Source of the DNA: Polyangium sp. 15x6 | GTDB lineage: Bacteria; Myxococcota_A; Polyangia; Polyangiales; Polyangiaceae | DNA length: 56,039 bases | Assembly (NCBI RefSeq): GCF_029960785.1 | Contig: NZ_JASBQE010000078.1 | Location: forward strand, 1 to 56,039 | Reading direction: 5' to 3' | Notes under the pieces: generated by a model | Databases searched by the model: none | What the model saw: the letters and a program-made list of their open reading frames with translations, nothing else | What the model was told of the DNA's origin: nothing | Position numbers and translations under genes: made by a program | Part shown: positions 26,450 to 34,791 of the stretch, one piece after another | Layout: each line of letters starts with the position of its first letter | How positions within the stretch are numbered: the first letter of the stretch is position 1

Positions 26450-29235
26450 CGCCGGCGCCAGCGCGAGCGTCCTCGCTCGTTCCCGCCCTGCTCTTCGCGC
26501 TCGCGCTCGTCACGCGCGGCGATACGCGCCTCGAAGCAACCCCCTCCCCGCCCCCGCCGCCCCTGCCGCTCGAAGTCGAGGTCGCGGGCTGCGGCGCCGT
26601 GCTCGCCGAACCCGCCTGCGAGTTGCCCGAGGATCGAACCCTGCGCGTCTGGGTGAAGGCGCCGCCGGGAGCCCGGATCGAAGCGGCCCTCGACGCCCGC
26701 GCCGCCCCGCTCGAAGGCGCCGCGATCCAGGGCGGCACGCTCGGCCGGATCGAGGTCCCCGCCCCCACGCGCGAGCTCTCCGTCACGGCCACGCTCGGCG
26801 ATCGGCGCGCGGCCTTCCGGCTGCCGCTGCGCCCGCCGAGCCCCGATCCCGCCTTGAAGGAGGCCGAAACCCTGCGGCAAACGGGCAAACTCGACGAGGC
26901 CGCGAAGCAGCTCTCCGCGATGACCTCCGATCCCGATCCGGCGCGCCGGGCGCGGGCGCTCGGCAAGCTCGCCCGGATCGACAGGGCCCAGGGCCGGATC
27001 GAGGCGGCGATCGGGCGCTTCGAGGAGAGCATGCGGGCCCACCGCGCGCTCGGCCGGATCTCCGACGAGTTCCTCGATGGGTTCGCGCTCTATTACACGC
27101 TGACGTACCACGGGCGCAGGCTCGCGGAGGCGCGGCGCGTGCTCGAACGCCTCGAGCCGCTCGCGGATCGGCACCCGGAGGGGCGCGTGCTCCTGTCCTA
27201 TTACGCCGGGCTCCTCTCGTCGGAGACCGGCGATCTGCGCACCACGCTGCGGCTCCTCGGCGCCTCGGCCGAGGGCGCCGAGCGGCTCGGGCTCGCCCTG
27301 CACCGCCTCGACGTGCTGCAGCTCGAGGCCGACATGCTGCAGATCCTCGGGCGAGGCGCGGAGGGCGAAGCGCTGCTCGCCGAGGTGCGCGCGTCGTTCC
27401 CCGAAGACGCGAGCCCATGCCGAAAGGCCTCGATGCACACGAGCGTCGGCTGGTTCGCCTTGCAAGCCATCGCGCGGGGCGATCGATCGGAGCTCCGCAT
27501 CGAGGACGCGATCGCCGCCTTCTCGCGAGCGCTCTCCCTTCACCGGGGCGCGTGCCCGGACGGCGAAAAACTCGCCAATGCGCTCACGAACCTCGCGCTC
27601 GGCGAGCTGTTCGGCGGAGACGCCGCGCGGGCGGCGGAGTACCTCGCCCTCGCGCGCCGCGAGCGGCCCGATCCGGACGCGCGTCTCGCGGTGTGGCTGC
27701 TCGACATCGAAGGTCGCATCACCCTCGGGCGCGGCGCGCCGGCGCGCGCGCTGCGAATCTACGAACGAATGGCGGAGATCGCGGCCGCGGGCGTGCTGCC
27801 GGCGAGCCGGTTTCGCGCGGCGCTCGGGCGAGCGGAGGCGTTCGAGGCGCTCGGGCGCGTGGCGGCCGCGAAGGAAGCGTACGCCGAGGCGGAGGCGCTG
27901 CTCGACGACCACAGCTTGCTCGTCCCGCTCGGGCAGGGGCGCGAGACGTTCCTCGGTCGGTTCGACGAGGGCGCCCGCCGGCGGGTCGATTTCCTCCTGC
28001 GCCACGATCCGGCCGAGGCCGCCCGGGCCGCGCGTCGTTCGCGGGCGCGCTCGCTCGCGGCCCTGCGGTGGCAGGGCCGTATCGCGGCACTCGGCCCCGA
28101 GGAGCGGGCTCGCTGGGAGGGCGCCATTCTGGACTATCGACGCGAGCGGGATGCGCTCGATCACGAGGCCCGGGGCGACTGGAAGCTCGCGGCCGACGCG
28201 CTCGCGCGGGCCCGCGCGGCGAGGAGCGCGCGCGAGGCGAAGCTCGTGGCCGCGCTCGATCAAGCGCTCGCGGTGCTCGGGCGCGCCGAGGTCGACGGAG
28301 GCGCGGCGCTGCCCCCCGTGCAGCCGGGCGAGCTGCTCCTCGTGTACCACCCGATTCGCGCAGGCTGGGCGGGGTTTGCCCTCACCCGCGAGGGCGTCAC
28401 GGCGCGCAGGTTGCCCGCGCCGAGCGCGACGCCGACGCCGGAAGAGCTCTCGCGCGTGCTGCTCGAGCCTTTCGGGGACGTGATCACGGCGGCCCGGCGG
28501 ATCCGGCTCGCGCCTTATGGCGAGCTCGATCGGATCGATTTTCAGGCCCTGCCCTTTCGTGGCGCGCCGCTGCTCGCGCGGGCGCCGGTGGCCTACGCGG
28601 TGGACCTGCCCGGGCGCGGAGAGAGCGCCGAGGCGCCGGCCGCGGAGGGATCGGCGTGGGCCGTGGTGGTGGCCGATCCACGTCGCGACTTGCCGGCGGC
28701 GCGGCGCGAGGCCGAGATCGTCGCCGGGGCGCTCGAAGAACGGGGGGGCTTTCGGGTGCGGCGGCTCTGGACCCGGGAGGCCACGCTGGGCGCGGTGCGC
28801 GAGGGGCTCGAAACGCCCGGGGCCATGCTCTTCCATTATGCGGGGCATGGCTTTTTCGGCGGGCGCGATGGCTGGGAGAGCGGCTTGCCGCTCGCGGAGG
28901 GCGGCTTCCTGAGCGTGCGGGACGTCCTTTCCTTGCCGCGGGTGCCGGCGCACGTCGTCTTGTCCGGGTGCGACACGGCACGGACGGCGACCGAGGCGCG
29001 GGCCGAGGGGCTCGGGCTCGCCCAGGCGTTCGTCGTGGCCGGCGCTCGGTCGGTGATCGCGGCGACGCGTCCGATCGACGATCGCATGGCCCAGCGCATG
29101 ATGGCGGCGCTCTATGGATCGCCGTCCGCGCGTGGCCCGATCGACGCGGCCGCCGCCCTGCGCGACGCGGCGCTCGCGGTCCGGGGCGAGGATGCCGCGT
29201 CCGACTGGGCGAGCCTGCGCGTGCTCGTGCCCTGA
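26446..29235 (+). CDS. TPR-CHAT protease-like protein with N-terminal signal segment
   Basis: A 929-residue protein. It begins with a hydrophobic segment (SLVPALLFALALVTRG) that looks like a signal peptide or anchor, then a beta-rich domain to about residue 125, then many helical TPR-like repeats (about 140-530). The C terminus is a CHAT domain, a caspase-like fold: catalytic His801 in HYAGHG and Cys842 in LSGCDTA, followed by LGLAQAFVVAGARSVIAATRPIDD. Both catalytic residues are intact, so it is probably an active cysteine protease. TPR-CHAT proteins cleave partner proteins on activation. Coupling to the anti-sigma-like gene by an ATGA overlap suggests that this protein is its substrate, perhaps on the periplasmic side; that is inference. 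Confidence 0.93.
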   Translation: MTPAPARASSLVPALLFALALVTRGDTRLEATPSPPPPPLPLEVEVAGCGAVLAEPACELPEDRTLRVWVKAPPGARIEAALDARAAPLEGAAIQGGTLGRIEVPAPTRELSVTATLGDRRAAFRLPLRPPSPDPALKEAETLRQTGKLDEAAKQLSAMTSDPDPARRARALGKLARIDRAQGRIEAAIGRFEESMRAHRALGRISDEFLDGFALYYTLTYHGRRLAEARRVLERLEPLADRHPEGRVLLSYYAGLLSSETGDLRTTLRLLGASAEGAERLGLALHRLDVLQLEADMLQILGRGAEGEALLAEVRASFPEDASPCRKASMHTSVGWFALQAIARGDRSELRIEDAIAAFSRALSLHRGACPDGEKLANALTNLALGELFGGDAARAAEYLALARRERPDPDARLAVWLLDIEGRITLGRGAPARALRIYERMAEIAAAGVLPASRFRAALGRAEAFEALGRVAAAKEAYAEAEALLDDHSLLVPLGQGRETFLGRFDEGARRRVDFLLRHDPAEAARAARRSRARSLAALRWQGRIAALGPEERARWEGAILDYRRERDALDHEARGDWKLAADALARARAARSAREAKLVAALDQALAVLGRAEVDGGAALPPVQPGELLLVYHPIRAGWAGFALTREGVTARRLPAPSATPTPEELSRVLLEPFGDVITAARRIRLAPYGELDRIDFQALPFRGAPLLARAPVAYAVDLPGRGESAEAPAAEGSAWAVVVADPRRDLPAARREAEIVAGALEERGGFRVRRLWTREATLGAVREGLETPGAMLFHYAGHGFFGGRDGWESGLPLAEGGFLSVRDVLSLPRVPAHVVLSGCDTARTATEARAEGLGLAQAFVVAGARSVIAATRPIDDRMAQRMMAALYGSPSARGPIDAAAALRDAALAVRGEDAASDWASLRVLVP

Positions 29236-29263
29236 TCGCGCGCTGTCAGAAAAATGTGGTGGG

Positions 29264-29293
29264 GTTGTCAGACTCCGAAACGCGGCGTCGTAA
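29264..29293 (+). promoter_or_regulatory. Shared two-block promoter, copy 1
   Basis: GTTGTCAGA (29264-29272), 13 nt, then CGTCGTAA (29286-29293), ending 21 nt before the lipoprotein ATG at 29315. The blocks and spacing recur exactly before the next two lipoprotein genes, so they probably form the -35 and -10 elements for an ECF-type sigma factor. Confidence 0.75.
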
Positions 29294-29314
29294 AGGACAG
29301 GCGTGGAGGACGTC

Positions 29315-29731
29315 ATGCATTATCGAATCGCGCTTGGTTTGTGCCTTTTGGTCATGGGTTGTGCCTCGGGCAGCGCGCCCGACACCAAGGAGAGCGTGCC
29401 GGTCGTCATGGCCCGCACGTGGCCGGATCCTACCGATCCGCAATGCGGCGCGTGTTCGTATGTGCTGGCGGAGCGTACCGTGTACGCTTCGCTGGACAGC
29501 ATGGACGAGATGCCTCCGATGGATCTCGTCCTTTACTCGCCGTCCAAGCAGGTCCTCCAGAGACACTTCGGCCTCGCGCCCCGAACGTACGCACCGGGCA
29601 AGGCAACGTATCCGGTCCCGGACGGCGCGACGCAGGACGTCGGTTATGGCGTGCTCGGTTGGCAGGGCCGTTCGGGTTACCAAACCAAAACGATCCCGGT
29701 CGCGTACAGGTCCGGATTCCTCACGGAATGA
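29315..29731 (+). CDS. Small lipoprotein, tandem paralogue 1
   Basis: A 138-residue secreted lipoprotein. A short signal (YRIALGLCLLVMGC) ends in a lipobox at VMGC. The mature part has DPTDPQCGACSYV with a Cys-x2-Cys pair, YASLDSMDEMPPMDLVLYSP, GLAPRTYAPGKATY and VGYGVLGWQGRSGY. The ATG at 29315 is preferred over GTG 29303 because GTGGAGG lies just upstream. The next gene is a close paralogue with the same upstream region, so the pair arose by tandem duplication. No known family is recognised; a surface beta-fold is likely from the alternating pattern. Confidence 0.87.
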   Translation: MHYRIALGLCLLVMGCASGSAPDTKESVPVVMARTWPDPTDPQCGACSYVLAERTVYASLDSMDEMPPMDLVLYSPSKQVLQRHFGLAPRTYAPGKATYPVPDGATQDVGYGVLGWQGRSGYQTKTIPVAYRSGFLTE

Positions 29732-29755
29732 CCAGCGCGCTCTGCCTGCGGTGGG

Positions 29756-29785
29756 GTTGTCAGACCGGGCGGGGCGTCGTCGTAA
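29756..29785 (+). promoter_or_regulatory. Shared two-block promoter, copy 2
   Basis: GTTGTCAGA (29756-29764), 13 nt, then CGTCGTAA (29778-29785), ending 22 nt before the ATG at 29808. The flanks (TGGGG before, GGGACAGGCG after) are also similar to copy 1, in keeping with gene duplication including the promoter. Confidence 0.75.
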
Positions 29786-29807
29786 GGGACAGGCGCGGAG
29801 GGATACG

Positions 29808-30233
29808 ATGCGAAATCAAATTGTGTTCGGATTGTGCATTCTGGTCATGGGCTGCGCCTCGAGCAGCGCGCCCGAGGCGGTGGAGAGCAAAGCGGCCGTC
29901 ATGGCGCTTCGAGCTCCGCTGCCGCGACCGACCGATCCGCAGTGTGGCGCGTGCAGGTACGTGATCAACGAAACGCTGGTGTATGCGTCGCTGGACGGCG
30001 TGGACCAGATGCCCCCGATGGATCTCGTCCTCTACTCGTCCACGGGGCAGGTCCTCGGCAAATATTATGGGCTCGCGCCCCGGACGTACGAGCCGGGCAA
30101 GGCGACGTACTGGGTCTCGGAGGGCGCGCAGAGGAACGTCGGTTATGGTCTGCTCGGTTGGCAGGGGAGGACGGGCTACCACACGGAAAAGATTCCGGTG
30201 AACGACTCGGAAATCCTCCTCCCCGTGGAATGA
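29808..30233 (+). CDS. Small lipoprotein, tandem paralogue 2
   Basis: A 141-residue lipoprotein paralogous to the previous gene. The signal segment IVFGLCILVMGC ends in the same lipobox; the mature part keeps DPQCGACRYV, YASLDGVDQMPPMDLVLYSS, GLAPRTYEPGKATY and VGYGLLGWQGRTGYHT. Only the linker after the lipobox and the last ten residues differ much. The ATG at 29808 is preceded by GGAGGG. It carries its own copy of the shared promoter, so expression does not rely on read-through from copy 1. Confidence 0.88.
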   Translation: MRNQIVFGLCILVMGCASSSAPEAVESKAAVMALRAPLPRPTDPQCGACRYVINETLVYASLDGVDQMPPMDLVLYSSTGQVLGKYYGLAPRTYEPGKATYWVSEGAQRNVGYGLLGWQGRTGYHTEKIPVNDSEILLPVE

Positions 30234-30316
30234 CCCGCGCGCTGCCCCTGCGCGCCTCCCCTCCTGCCGCCCACCCGGCCCCCTGCTCCCCCGTATCACC
30301 TCTGCCGCCGCGCCAC

Positions 30317-30335
30317 GCATCACCCCGCGTGATGC
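30317..30335. other. Perfect hairpin in the 30234-30601 intergenic region
   Basis: GCATCAC-N5-GTGATGC, a 7-bp perfect inverted repeat, 84 nt after the stop of lipoprotein 2. No T-tract follows, so it is not a classic intrinsic terminator; it may be a terminator variant or protein-binding site. The rest of this 368-nt gap holds an 11-A tract (30379-30389), the third promoter copy (30398-30427) and a long leader; no gene is seen. Confidence 0.5.
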
Positions 30336-30397
30336 ACCCATGCGTCCGCAGTGAGGATCCGGTGACGTAGCCGGCGCGAAAAAAAAAAACGGCGAGG

Positions 30398-30427
30398 GTC
30401 GTCAGAAATCGGGAGCCCTCGTCGTAA
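30398..30427 (+). promoter_or_regulatory. Shared two-block promoter, copy 3 (LamG gene)
   Basis: GTCGTCAGA (30398-30406), 13 nt, then CGTCGTAA (30420-30427). It matches copies 1 and 2 at all but one position of the two blocks, though the flanks are unrelated, which argues for conserved function rather than duplication. An 11-A tract lies 8 nt upstream and may act as an UP-like element. The next ATG is 174 nt downstream, giving a long leader. Confidence 0.7.
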
Positions 30428-30601
30428 GAACCATCGAGGCGAGCGCGAGGACACGAAAGAGCGCTGCCCGAGAACATTCACGCGGGGAGGCGAGGCACGG
30501 GCGCCGCGAAGGCCCCCTGCCCTCGTCTGCCCCGAGAGCCATCGCCCCTGCGGGGGCACCAGACGAAGACCATTCGAAAACCAGAGGAAGAGAGACACAC
30601 C

Positions 30602-31375
30602 ATGAAGACGAACTCGATTTTCACGGCATTGCTCATCGGCACCGGCCTCGTCGCGACGGCTTGCATTGCGGACCCCGGCGGCGCGGACGACGTCGTCGAG
30701 GAGTACGGTGTCGAGGAGGAGCGCGTCGGCGAGGCCGAGGAGGCGCTGCAGATCGCATGGCCCGCCGCGGCGTGGCATTTCGACGTCAATTGCAGCGGCG
30801 CCGCCGCGTTCGATTCATCGGGCAACGATCTTCACGGCGTCCGGTCGGGCGGCGTGAGTTGCGCCGCGGGCGCGAAAGGCGGCAAGAGCCTCGAGTTCAA
30901 CGGGACGAACGGCAAGGTCGAGATCCCGGACCACGCGGCGCTCGATTTCACGACCGCCATGACCGTTTCGGCTTGCGTGCGGCCTCAGTCCCTCGCGTCG
31001 GGCACCATCCTGAGCAAATGGTACGCCCTCGATTCCTACCAGCTCGGCGTGTCCTCGGGGAACGTCCTTTTCTCGGTGGCATTCCCGGGCGGCCAATGGG
31101 GCGTCACGAAGGACGTGGCGGCGCCGGCGGCGACGGGCGTGTGGCAACACGTGGCCGGCGTTTACGACGGGGCGAACCTGCTCCTTTACCGGAATGGCGC
31201 CCTCGTGGCGTCGACGCCGGCGAGCGGGACGCTGCAGCAATCGAGCCGCCCGGTGGTGATCGGCAATCACCCGTCGTGGAGCGCGTTCAATGGCAACATC
31301 GACCACGTCTACCTGTACAACCGAGCGCTCACGGCCGCGGAGATCGGGACGTTGAAGGCCGAGTGCCTGAACTGA
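30602..31375 (+). CDS. LamG/concanavalin A-like domain lipoprotein
   Basis: A 257-residue secreted protein. The signal (NSIFTALLIGTGLVATAC) ends in a lipobox-like VATAC. An acidic linker (DDVVEEYGVEEERVGEAEEA) leads to a LamG-type jelly-roll domain: WHFDVNCSGAAAFDSSGND, KSLEFNGTNGKVEIPDH, AMTVSACVRPQ, GVWQHVAGVYDGANLLLYRNG, and NIDHVYLYNRALTAAEI at the end. Such domains bind carbohydrates or surface ligands. Four cysteines in the domain suggest disulfides. It carries the third copy of the shared promoter and is probably co-regulated with the two small lipoproteins. Confidence 0.93.
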   Translation: MKTNSIFTALLIGTGLVATACIADPGGADDVVEEYGVEEERVGEAEEALQIAWPAAAWHFDVNCSGAAAFDSSGNDLHGVRSGGVSCAAGAKGGKSLEFNGTNGKVEIPDHAALDFTTAMTVSACVRPQSLASGTILSKWYALDSYQLGVSSGNVLFSVAFPGGQWGVTKDVAAPAATGVWQHVAGVYDGANLLLYRNGALVASTPASGTLQQSSRPVVIGNHPSWSAFNGNIDHVYLYNRALTAAEIGTLKAECLN

Positions 31376-31438
31376 AATGGCGGAACGTGGCAGGCGCCTC
31401 GGTGACGGGGCGCGGCCCGTCGGCGCATCGTCCGCCGA

Positions 31439-33246
31439 TCACGTCGCCGGAGGGGTCCGGGGCTTGCGCGGCTTGGGCGCTCTCGCCTTCTTCGCTCCCA
31501 CCCCGCCTTCGAGCACGACGCGCGCGTCCTCGAAGGCCTCGCTGAAGAGCGCCGGCGTCGGCGGCGCCCAGATCGGCAGCCGGACCGGCTCGATGCCCTG
31601 GAGGCCGCATTTCTTCTGACCCCGCTCCCGGACCCAGATCGCGTCGTGCCGCGCCATCAGGACCCAGCCGTCCGCGAGCGGACGTCTCGAGTCGGTCACG
31701 ACACCGTGCTCGACCTCGCCTCGATGGTAGCCGCGCTGCCGCAAAAGGCCCTCGAAGGCCACGAGCGGACGCGGCTCGGTCGCGGCGATCAGCGCGGAGA
31801 GCTGGGCCTCGGCGTCGCGGGTGAAGGGGCGTTCGAGCTGCGCAAAAGGCTGCACGAGCGCGAGCGCCGCGAGCTGCCTGCGCAGCGCCACGAGCGCGGC
31901 CTCGTCGATCTCGATCATCGCCGCTTCGAGCCTTCGCCGCAGCGTCGCGCGCGTCTTCTCGGGATCGTGCGGCGCGTGCGGGGTCGTGTGGTCGAAAAGT
32001 CGATCGCGGTCGACACCCCGCTCCTCACACGCACGGCGGAGCGCTTCCCCCGCGACCCTCGCGAGCGCCGGCTCGCCGTGCTCTGCGAGGTGATCGAGCC
32101 ATTCGAACGCGATGCCGCGGCCACTCCGGCAGAGCGCCTCGATCTCGAGCGGCGTCCGGGCCCCGGCGCCGAGCGCGTCGAGCTGCGCGTCGCTGCCGAG
32201 CGTGCCGATCGCGAGCACGCGCCACGGCTTGTGCCCGAGCATCTCGCGCTGCATCGCCGCGAGGAGCTCGGCCGCATCGCCGTCGTCGATCTCGCGGCGG
32301 ACCGCGGCGAGGCCGCCGAAGGGCACGCTCGCATCATCCGCGGCGAGCGCGGCGAGGAGCCCACGGCGCGCGTCTGTGGAGAGCTCCACGCCGTCGCGGA
32401 AGCGAATCGCCGGCATCCCGCGCCCCGCGCTCTCGCGCGCTCGGCGAGGTACACGTCGAGCGTGGCGTGATCGGACGCGAGCGCGCTCGTGCGGCACGAC
32501 TCGAGTGCGAGCGTCAGCGCCGCGAGCCGCTCGCCGGTCGCACCCGCGAGCGCTTTTTCGAGCGCAGGAGCCACCTCCGGAGACGGCAGCGCGCAGAGCA
32601 CGCGCGCCGCCGAGACGACGCTCTCATCGTCATCCCACAACACGTCGCGCGTGTTCGGCGACGGGAGCGTGCGACGGAGCGCGGCGAGCGCGGCGGGCAC
32701 GTCGGTCGCGAGGAGCGCCGCGCGCATGGCGTCGGGCATCGGTCGCGTCGCGTTCAGGGAGCTGCCCCATGCATCGCCGCGCGGGCAGCGCTCCTCGTGC
32801 GTGGGCACGCCGTTCGTGAAAATCGTCCAGTAGCCCTCGAACACCTGCTCGCCCTTGGCGTTTCGCGAGCGTTTGCCTTTCCGAACGGGTTTGTCGTCCT
32901 CGAACACCGTCACGTGCCAGACGCCGTCACCTCCTGCGACCTCCTCGAACATCAGCGAGCCGTCCTGGCGGAACGTGTGCCAGGTCCCGATCGGCTCGCC
33001 GATCGAGACGCCGGCCTGCCAAAGCGCGCCGTTCGGGTGGTACCAGCGCACCGGGCCGTCGTTCGTCCCGTCGCTCTTGCGCGTGACCCATTGGGCTTTG
33101 CGCTCGGTCTCGGCTGCGTCGTGAAAGGACGTGTGGAGCGTGTGGGTCTCCTCTTGCTCGGGCGAGAGGACGATCGGCTCGTAGGCTGTCGGGTCCACGG
33201 GCGAGACGATACGCGCGGGCGCCTCGGTTTCCATCACGCACGTCAT
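31439..33246 (-). pseudogene. Frameshifted MORN-like/YwqK-type repeat protein
   Basis: One gene split over two frames. The N-terminal part (start 33246, GGAGG 6 nt upstream) reads well to about 32450: GPVRWYHPNGALWQAGVSIG, GTWHTFRQDGSLMFEEVAG and GYWTIFTNGVPTHEERC are MORN/YwqK-type repeats, followed by Ala/Leu-rich helical repeats ending DHATLDVYLAERAR. After this the frame turns into Ser/Arg-rich nonsense, while the frame shifted by one base carries on with GMPAIRFRDGVELSTDARRG and stays coding to the stop at 31439. The break lies in a GCGCGGGGCGCGGG run near 32425-32450, so either a real one-base indel or a sequencing error. Without it the protein would be about 600 residues. The C-terminal half is not recognised. 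Confidence 0.75.
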
Positions 33247-33453
33247 GGCGACCTCCGGGGATTCGGCATCGCCCTACGCCACGGGCACCGGGACGGGGAA
33301 ACGACAGCCGTCGTTATCGTCGCGTGATCCGAAGGCACCGGAACGTCCCCATCGAATCGAGCACAACGGATGGGAGCTCGTTCCGTGCGCAAGTTTCCAG
33401 CATTCGTCCTGATGGACGTGCGTTCTTTTCCATGAGACGTTGGCAAAACACGT

Positions 33454-34740
33454 ATGGACGCGACCTTGTCAAAGAACCGACGCATCCTGGTCGTGGACGA
33501 CAGCGACTCCATTCACCGCGACTTTCAGGAGATACTGAAATGTCGTATGGACACATACGACCTCGATGCGATGGAGGCATCGATCTTCGGGGCGCACGTC
33601 GCCGCGTCGCCCGTTTTGGGTTTCGAGCTCAGCTTCGCCTCGCAAGGCGCCGAGGCGCTGGAGAAGGTGCGGCAAGCTCGCGACGTCGCCGCGCCCTATG
33701 CGCTCGCCTTCGTCGATATGCGTATGCCCCCGGGGTGGGACGGGCTGGAGACGCTGACGCACCTCTGGGCCGAGGATCCGACGTTGCAAGCCGTCATTTG
33801 CTCGGCTTATTCGGACCATTCCTGGGCCGAGATCACCTCGAAGCTCGGGGTGACCGATCGCTTCTTGATCCTGAAGAAGCCCTTCGATCCGGTGGAGGTC
33901 CGCCAGATCGCCTGCGCGCTCACCGAGAAATGGAACCAGGCTGATCGCTCGGCCCACGCCGAGGCCGATCTCCGGCGGAGCGAGGCGAAAAACCGAGGGA
34001 TCCTCACGGCACTGCCCGACGCGTTGCTCGTCGTCGGGCGGGACGGAACGTGCCGCGATTTCAAGCCCGCGCGCGGTGCCGTCGCGTCCACGCTCGTGTT
34101 CCGTCCGAGCGAGCCCATTTCCGCCGTGCTCGGGGAGGAGCTCGGCGCGCAGATGGCCGAGCACGTGGGGCTCGCCATCGACACCGGCAGCGCGCGGCTC
34201 TTCGAGCTCCGGCGCGAGCAGGACGGCGGCGCGCGCCATTTCGAGGTGCGCGTCGCGGGCATCGACGCCGAGGACGCACTCGTGCTCCTGCGCGACATCA
34301 CCGAGGAGCGGCAACGTGACGAGGCGATCAAGCAGCAGCGGGCGCGGGAGGACGCCTTGCGCGCGCAGGCCGAGACGCTGCTCTCGATCACCACGCCGCT
34401 CATCCCCATCACCGACGATATCGTGGTGATGCCCCTCGTGGGCGAGCTCGAGCCCTTGCGGATGCGGCACGCGCAGGAGACGCTCCTGCAGGGCATCATG
34501 ACGCGCAGGGCGCGCACGGCCATCCTCGACTTGACCGGCGTGCCCCGCGTCACGCCGGTGACCGCCGACGAGATCGTGCGTATCGCGCAGAGCGCGCGCT
34601 TGCTCGGCGCGGAGGTCATGCTCACGGGGATCCGGCCCGAGGTGGCGCAGACCTTGGTGGCCCTGGGTGAGGTTTTTTCCGGGTTATCGACCCAGCGGAC
34701 GCTGCAGAGCGGCATCGCATTCGCGATGGGGCGCCGCTAG
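33454..34740 (+). CDS. Response regulator with PAS-like and STAS (RsbR-type) domains
   Basis: A 428-residue signalling protein. Residues 8-160 are a receiver domain: acidic pair DD near 16, phosphoacceptor Asp88 in FVDMRMPP, Lys142 in ILKKPF; it is longer than usual because of an insert (CRMDTYDLDAMEASIFG). A PAS-like segment follows (GILTALPDALLVVGRDGTC, ALVLLRDITEERQRDEAI). The C terminus is a STAS domain of RsbR/co-antagonist type (TARTAILDLTGVP pattern, LLGAEVMLTGIRPEVAQTLV). The usual VDT phosphosite is replaced by VTP, so the normal phosphothreonine is missing. It heads a set with a binding protein and a histidine kinase, 51 nt before the next gene. Confidence 0.9.
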   Translation: MDATLSKNRRILVVDDSDSIHRDFQEILKCRMDTYDLDAMEASIFGAHVAASPVLGFELSFASQGAEALEKVRQARDVAAPYALAFVDMRMPPGWDGLETLTHLWAEDPTLQAVICSAYSDHSWAEITSKLGVTDRFLILKKPFDPVEVRQIACALTEKWNQADRSAHAEADLRRSEAKNRGILTALPDALLVVGRDGTCRDFKPARGAVASTLVFRPSEPISAVLGEELGAQMAEHVGLAIDTGSARLFELRREQDGGARHFEVRVAGIDAEDALVLLRDITEERQRDEAIKQQRAREDALRAQAETLLSITTPLIPITDDIVVMPLVGELEPLRMRHAQETLLQGIMTRRARTAILDLTGVPRVTPVTADEIVRIAQSARLLGAEVMLTGIRPEVAQTLVALGEVFSGLSTQRTLQSGIAFAMGRR

Positions 34741-34791
34741 CAGGCGGAGGAGAGACGCATCGACAGTCTGTCAGCGGGGGAGGAGCGTGGT

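Noticed and set aside
29243-29250. Extra CTGTCAGA block just upstream of promoter copy 1
   Set aside because: No CGTCGTAA block follows at 13 nt, so it does not fit the two-block motif.
26050-29316. A very long open frame on the minus strand opposite the CHAT gene
   Set aside because: It is a GC-bias shadow: the translation is Arg/Gly/Pro-rich without domains, while the plus strand encodes the anti-sigma and CHAT proteins with clear motifs.
27417-29807. Long plus-strand open frame upstream of and in frame with lipoprotein 2
   Set aside because: It overlaps the CHAT gene out of frame and is low-complexity; the real gene starts at the ATG at 29808 with its own ribosome site, signal peptide and promoter.
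30379-30389. Run of 11 A as an intrinsic terminator for the minus strand
   Set aside because: No gene on the minus strand ends here and no GC hairpin adjoins it; an upstream promoter element is more likely.
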